This document shows, piece after piece, positions 6,790 to 8,280 of a DNA stretch of 8,280 bases. Within the stretch, counting starts at the first letter, position 1. Each line of letters begins with the position of its first letter. The notes below the pieces were generated by a model that was not told the DNA's origin, ran no database searches, and saw only the letters and a program-made list of their open reading frames with translations. A program made the translations under genes and the position numbers. The stretch covers positions 1-8,280 of the forward strand of contig JAIXPM010000054.1 of NCBI GenBank assembly GCA_027486275.1, read 5' to 3'. Source of the DNA: Sphingomonadales bacterium (lineage in GTDB: Bacteria > Pseudomonadota > Alphaproteobacteria > Sphingomonadales > Sphingomonadaceae).

Positions 6790-6814
6790 AACGCTCCGGC
6801 GGGGGACAAGTTCC
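6790..6814 (-). promoter_or_regulatory. EcfG-type general stress promoter of dps
   Basis: On the minus strand GGAAC (6814-6810) is followed by exactly 16 bases and CGTT (6793-6790), an exact match to the alphaproteobacterial EcfG/SigT consensus. It lies in the 74-bp gap between the SemiSWEET-like gene and dps, with its -10 element 32 bases from the dps ATG. The site is seen directly; use by EcfG is inferred. Confidence 0.85.
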
Positions 6815-6831
6815 GCAGAGACGCTGCTGTT

Positions 6832-7134
6832 TTACGCGTCGGATGCGGGATCGATGGCGCGGGCGACCTGTTCGGTTTTCTGTTCGGGCAGCAGGATCAG
6901 CAACAGGATGAAAGCGGCGAGCAGCAGGCAGATGCTGTTTGGCACGATGATCGCCCAATCGCCGCGCAACACGCCATAGCTGATCCACAGGGTGAAACCC
7001 ACGCAGGCAAGGACATAAGTGAATGCCGACAGCCCTTCGGTGTGGCGCTCCTTGATGATTTTCCAGGCCTGCGGGGTAAAGCTGGCCACCGAAGTGATGG
7101 CGGCAAGGCTGCCGATCCATGCGGCCGTGTTCAT
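6832..7134 (-). CDS. SemiSWEET-like PQ-loop membrane protein
   Basis: A 100-residue inner-membrane protein with three predicted helices (about 5-22, 36-54 and 61-82), the triple-helix unit that dimerises to form SemiSWEET sugar carriers. The PQ motif falls at residues 21-22 (SFTPQAWKIIKERHTEGLS), and Asn66 in the third helix (IVPNSICLL) matches the family's conserved pore Asn. The C-terminal tail is polar. The frame stays open further upstream, but the extension is not hydrophobic or family-like; the ATG at 7132-7134 giving MNTAAWIGSLAAITS fits best, although its ribosome binding site is weak (GAAAG). It lies between the PRC-barrel gene and dps on the same strand. Sugar transport is inferred from the family; the substrate is unknown. 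Confidence 0.88.
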   Translation of the reverse strand: MNTAAWIGSLAAITSVASFTPQAWKIIKERHTEGLSAFTYVLACVGFTLWISYGVLRGDWAIIVPNSICLLLAAFILLLILLPEQKTEQVARAIDPASDA

Positions 7135-7174
7135 GGTGATGAACTTTCGCAGCCGATGGCTGGGTGGGTAACAG

Positions 7175-7204
7175 CCGTGGCGGCCCAGTTGCTGGCCGCC
7201 ACGG
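7175..7204. terminator. Strong 11-bp hairpin between the PRC-barrel and SemiSWEET-like genes
   Basis: CCGTGGCGGCC (7175-7185) and GGCCGCCACGG (7194-7204) are perfectly complementary around an 8-base loop. There is no T-tract on either side, so it may be a U-less terminator, an mRNA-stabilising end or a pause site rather than a classical intrinsic terminator. On the minus strand it lies 41 bases after the PRC-barrel stop codon. Confidence 0.45.
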
Positions 7205-7217
7205 TGCACCGGTTCAG

Positions 7218-7239
7218 TTATCCGAGCCGAAACGGATAA
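7218..7239. repeat. 7-bp inverted repeat downstream of the PRC-barrel gene
   Basis: TTATCCG (7218-7224) and CGGATAA (7233-7239) form a perfect inverted repeat with an 8-base loop. It lies just after the PRC-barrel stop codon and before the stronger hairpin at 7175-7204, giving two tandem hairpins in a 111-bp gap. Confidence 0.45.
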
Positions 7240-7245
7240 AGTGGA

Positions 7246-7713
7246 TCAGCGGCGCTGATTCCGGAAACCGTCGATATTGCTGTAATAATCGTCGATCGAG
7301 CCGGACTTGCCGTAATCGAAATTGTCGAGCTCTTCACGGCTGTAGGTTGGCGCGCTGCCCAACGCCTCGCGGCTGAGATTGACAACATAGCCGCCCTCAT
7401 CGGTATCGTAGGACAGACCATCCCACGGCAGCTGGTGATATTTTTCACCCATGCCCAGGAATCCGCCGAACGACATGACGGCATAACGAACCTGGCCGGA
7501 TTGCTTGTCGATCATCATTGCTTCGACGCTGCCCAGCTTTTCGCCGTCGTGGTTGTACACGCTGGTGCCGGTTACCCGTTCGCTGCTGATCAGCGAACCG
7601 TTGGTGTCTGATGCGGCACCGTTGGCATCGCGCCTGGAATCCGAATGATCGGCCGAGGGCTGGCCAAAGGTCGATTGGCCGGTGGTGGTGCCATTGGGGG
7701 GATAGCTGCTCAT
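7246..7713 (-). CDS. PRC-barrel domain protein
   Basis: A 155-residue soluble protein. Residues 1-40 are polar, low-complexity and probably disordered. Residues about 41-115 form a PRC-barrel: LISSERVTGTSVYNHDGEKL, then GSVEAMMIDKQSGQVRYAVM and GMGEKYHQLPWDGL. PRC-barrel domains occur in ribosome-maturation factors, photosynthetic reaction centre H subunits and many small alphaproteobacterial stress proteins; this one fits the last group. The C-terminus is acidic and Tyr-rich (YSREELDNFDYG). The ATG at 7711-7713 has AGGAA seven bases upstream (7721-7725) and is preferred over an in-frame ATG 180 bases further out, whose extension is Arg/Gly/Ala-rich and not family-like. It diverges from the glycosyltransferase gene and has a near-consensus EcfG site upstream. 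Molecular role unknown. Confidence 0.88.
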   Translation of the reverse strand: MSSYPPNGTTTGQSTFGQPSADHSDSRRDANGAASDTNGSLISSERVTGTSVYNHDGEKLGSVEAMMIDKQSGQVRYAVMSFGGFLGMGEKYHQLPWDGLSYDTDEGGYVVNLSREALGSAPTYSREELDNFDYGKSGSIDDYYSNIDGFRNQRR

Positions 7714-7790
7714 GGGAACATTCCTGTGCGTTGAAGGGTTGACCAGAGGCAAAGGCGCAGCGGGCCCGCGCTCTTGTCTCCTGCTCAAAC

Positions 7791-7815
7791 AACCCGCCGG
7801 CTGGCCGCCGGTTCC
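7791..7815 (-). promoter_or_regulatory. Near-consensus EcfG-type promoter for the PRC-barrel gene
   Basis: On the minus strand GGAAC (7815-7811), 16 bases, then GGTT (7794-7791): eight of nine consensus positions. The -10 box is 77 bases from the start codon. It is weaker than the dps site and untested. Confidence 0.4.
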
Positions 7816-7884
7816 CGCCCGCTCGAACACTTGGCCGCGAATATACACGCGCCGGTCTGCACATGGGCGCTGCGCCTGTTCGCC

Positions 7885-7909
7885 GGAACCCAAGCGCTTT
7901 TCAGGCGTA
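7885..7909 (+). promoter_or_regulatory. Near-consensus EcfG-type promoter for the glycosyltransferase gene
   Basis: On the plus strand GGAAC (7885-7889), 16 bases, then CGTA (7906-7909): eight of nine consensus positions, ending 56 bases before the ATG. Together with the minus-strand site at 7791-7815 it makes a divergent pair in one intergenic region. Confidence 0.4.
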
Positions 7910-7965
7910 CTCTGCTCACACCGGGCGTCTGCGCGGTCATGACATCAAGCCAAAGGAAATCCCCG

Positions 7966-8280
7966 ATGCCCCTGTTCTGTGAAGATGTCGCAGGTGCCGG
8001 TGTGCGGCCAATATTGATCGTGCTGTCGCATCTGCGCTGGGATTTCGTGATGCAGCGCCCGCACCATGTGCTCAACCGTGCGGCGGCCGATTTCGATATC
8101 TGGTTCATGGAAGAACCAGTGATCGAAGGCAGCATCGCAATGGTGCGGGAAATGTCGCGCGGGGCCGGCATCACGGTTGTGCAGCCGGTGGTGCCGGCCG
8201 GCACCAGCGCCGCCGATGCCCTTGCCCACCAGGGCGAGATTGCCGCCCGGTTGGTGGCCAAGGCCGGATCGGGGGCCGGA
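7966..8280 (+). CDS. Glycosyltransferase-like protein, N-terminal part (runs off the window)
   Basis: An open frame of 105 codons with no stop before the window end. Residues 15-40 (PILIVLSHLRWDFVMQRP, then HHVLNRAA) match the N-terminal signature of a group of GT-B glycosyltransferases, often annotated as glycosyltransferase or TuaH-like, in which the 'SHLRWDFVxQRPxH' block opens the first Rossmann domain. Such enzymes usually act in exopolysaccharide or cell-envelope glycan synthesis and are often found with UDP-galactopyranose mutase; that neighbour is not visible here. AAAGGAAA (7952-7959) supports the ATG at 7966. An in-frame ATG at 7939 is possible, but the ribosome binding site would then lie inside the gene. 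The catalytic C-terminal domain lies outside the window, so donor and acceptor are unknown. Confidence 0.7.
   Translation, partial: MPLFCEDVAGAGVRPILIVLSHLRWDFVMQRPHHVLNRAAADFDIWFMEEPVIEGSIAMVREMSRGAGITVVQPVVPAGTSAADALAHQGEIAARLVAKAGSGAG

Noticed and set aside
7714..7893. 60-codon upstream extension of the PRC-barrel protein
   Set aside because: The extension is Arg/Gly/Ala-rich; a good ribosome binding site supports the shorter start.

Overview
The window is about 8.3 kb of GC-rich chromosomal DNA, most likely from an alphaproteobacterium of the Sphingomonadales. The lineage call is an inference. It rests on the high G+C codon choice, the glmM-thiD-rnhB gene order, a perfect EcfG-type (alphaproteobacterial general stress sigma factor) promoter before dps, and paired GANTC (CcrM-type) sites at the left edge. 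No marker gene fixes the genus.

Layout, left to right. (1) 30-3123, minus strand: a tightly overlapping operon glmM -> thiD fused to a VOC/glyoxalase-like domain -> rnhB. It joins peptidoglycan/LPS precursor supply, thiamine biosynthesis and RNA:DNA hybrid repair in one transcript. (2) 3170-4162, plus: an aldo/keto reductase that starts only 46 bp from the glmM start. (3) 4242-4847, plus: an AdaA-type alkylation-damage sensor/activator without a C-terminal methyltransferase domain. (4) 4881-4970, plus: tRNA-Ser(TGA) with encoded CCA. (5) 4971-6202: a region unlike the rest. It holds a run of C-tracts (G-quadruplex motif on the minus strand), short minus-strand coding remnants, and an AT-rich island carrying one intact 86-residue secreted Ala/Lys-rich protein gene. 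That gene has its own promoter region, an 18-bp perfect palindrome, a leader hairpin and a terminator-like hairpin. A 5'-truncated minus-strand ORF follows. This looks like an eroded accessory insertion downstream of a tRNA. (6) 6203-7713, minus: dps, a SemiSWEET-like three-helix membrane protein, and a PRC-barrel protein. (7) 7966 to the window end, plus: the first 105 codons of a glycosyltransferase-like protein.

The right-hand block reads as a general-stress cluster. The dps promoter matches GGAAC-N16-CGTT exactly, and the divergent PRC-barrel/glycosyltransferase region has two outward-facing boxes that each differ by one base from that pattern. No complete new multi-gene system is visible. 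The best candidate for undescribed biology is the self-contained AT-rich mini-cistron at 5396-5839; next are the ThiD-VOC fusion and the G-tract cluster beside the tRNA.
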